Source: Symbiodinium natans
Lineage: Eukaryota > Sar > Dinophyceae > Suessiales > Symbiodiniaceae
Reading direction: 5' to 3'
Length of the DNA: 64,000 nucleotides
Assembly (NCBI GenBank): GCA_905221605.1
Contig: CAJNDS010002220.1
Coordinates: forward strand, 277,871 to 341,870
The translations under genes and the position numbers were made by a program. Positions 63,699-64,000 of the stretch are shown piece by piece. Position 1 is the first letter of the stretch. The number at the start of each line of letters is the position of its first letter. A model generated the notes under the pieces. The model was not told the origin of the DNA. It ran no database searches and saw nothing but the letters and a program-made list of their open reading frames with translations.

Positions 63699-64000
63699 AT
63701 GGCCTCTAGCTCCTCGTGCTACAGCCATGCCAAGGAAGCTTTTGTGGATCTGTCCTCGAAGGGATATAGACCACTGCTCCGACACTTGCCAGACCATTGC
63801 TTCCGAGACGTACATTGGACATACAAAAGGCCAGCTCGTGCCAAGATTGAGTTCAATGGGGATGCGCGTGGACACGGCTGGGAGTTGGGACGGACAGACC
63901 AGTCACCTGAATGGCTGCAGATACATATAGGGGACGTCAATGTTTCGGATTTCTCGTTCCACAAAGCTTTGTTCTGCGCAGGATCTGCCAGCCGTGCTTC
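63699..64000 (+). CDS. Gene I: partial ORF running off the window
   Basis: One hundred codons without a stop from ATG 63699 (GGCACCATGG) to the window end. It begins MASSSSCYSHAKEAFVDLSS and contains VHWTYKRPARAKIEFNGDAR. An upstream in-frame TAA lies at 63678. An alternative is an internal exon starting at 63725 after acceptor GCTCCTCGTGCTACAG. No family recognised. Confidence 0.65.
   Translation, partial: MASSSSCYSHAKEAFVDLSSKGYRPLLRHLPDHCFRDVHWTYKRPARAKIEFNGDARGHGWELGRTDQSPEWLQIHIGDVNVSDFSFHKALFCAGSASRA

Overview
The window reads as nuclear DNA of a dinoflagellate, possibly Symbiodiniaceae-like. The reasons are: TTTAGGG-type telomeric repeats; a one-strand gene layout (every supported exon is on the + strand); GC and probably GA splice donors beside GT; a ubiquitin-like plus ankyrin gene of a type expected in these genomes; repeat copies that behave like introner elements; and a 17-nt exact match to the 3' end of the dinoflagellate spliced leader next to a compact ORF. 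No rRNA, tRNA, CRISPR array or bacterial-type operon was seen.

The dominant architecture is tiny exons (about 8-150 nt) in a sea of interstitial telomere-like repeats. Single-frame ORF calling hides almost all of these genes. They appear when AG|exon|GT (GC, GA) islands are read for an open frame, for GC-rich third codon positions and for intron phase. About 25 exon islands have a (CCCTAAA)n array on their left and a (TTTAGGG)n array on their right. Introns therefore tend to start with TTTAGGG, often as the donor itself (G|GTTTAGGG), and to end after CCCTAAA. Each exon looks like a telomere-capped fragment, and each intron is an inverted repeat.

Gene models (boundaries are my inference from phase closure): A, 431-6018, unknown protein, 5' end outside the window; B, 6334-15343, ubiquitin-like domain, four ankyrin repeats and many small downstream exons; C, about 15916-19061, unknown; a compact ORF at 19411-19653 behind a possible relict spliced leader; D, 21854-33546, unknown; E, 33637-35283, weakly RRM-like, with introner-type introns and no telomeric arrays; F, 36133-47600, the most completely phase-closed model, unknown family; G, 47969-about 53910, containing an RNA 5'-phosphatase (DUSP11/capping-triphosphatase type) P-loop split by an intron, possibly running into the 339-codon glutamine-amidotransferase-like ORF at 54250-55269; H, 57285-63035, unknown; I, 63699 to beyond the window end.

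Between and inside genes lie several dispersed short foldback (MITE-like) families, a 109-bp element present four times in the same orientation, minisatellites, long poly-C/poly-G runs and AT microsatellites. All calls come from reading the sequence by eye; no transcript, database or alignment evidence was available.
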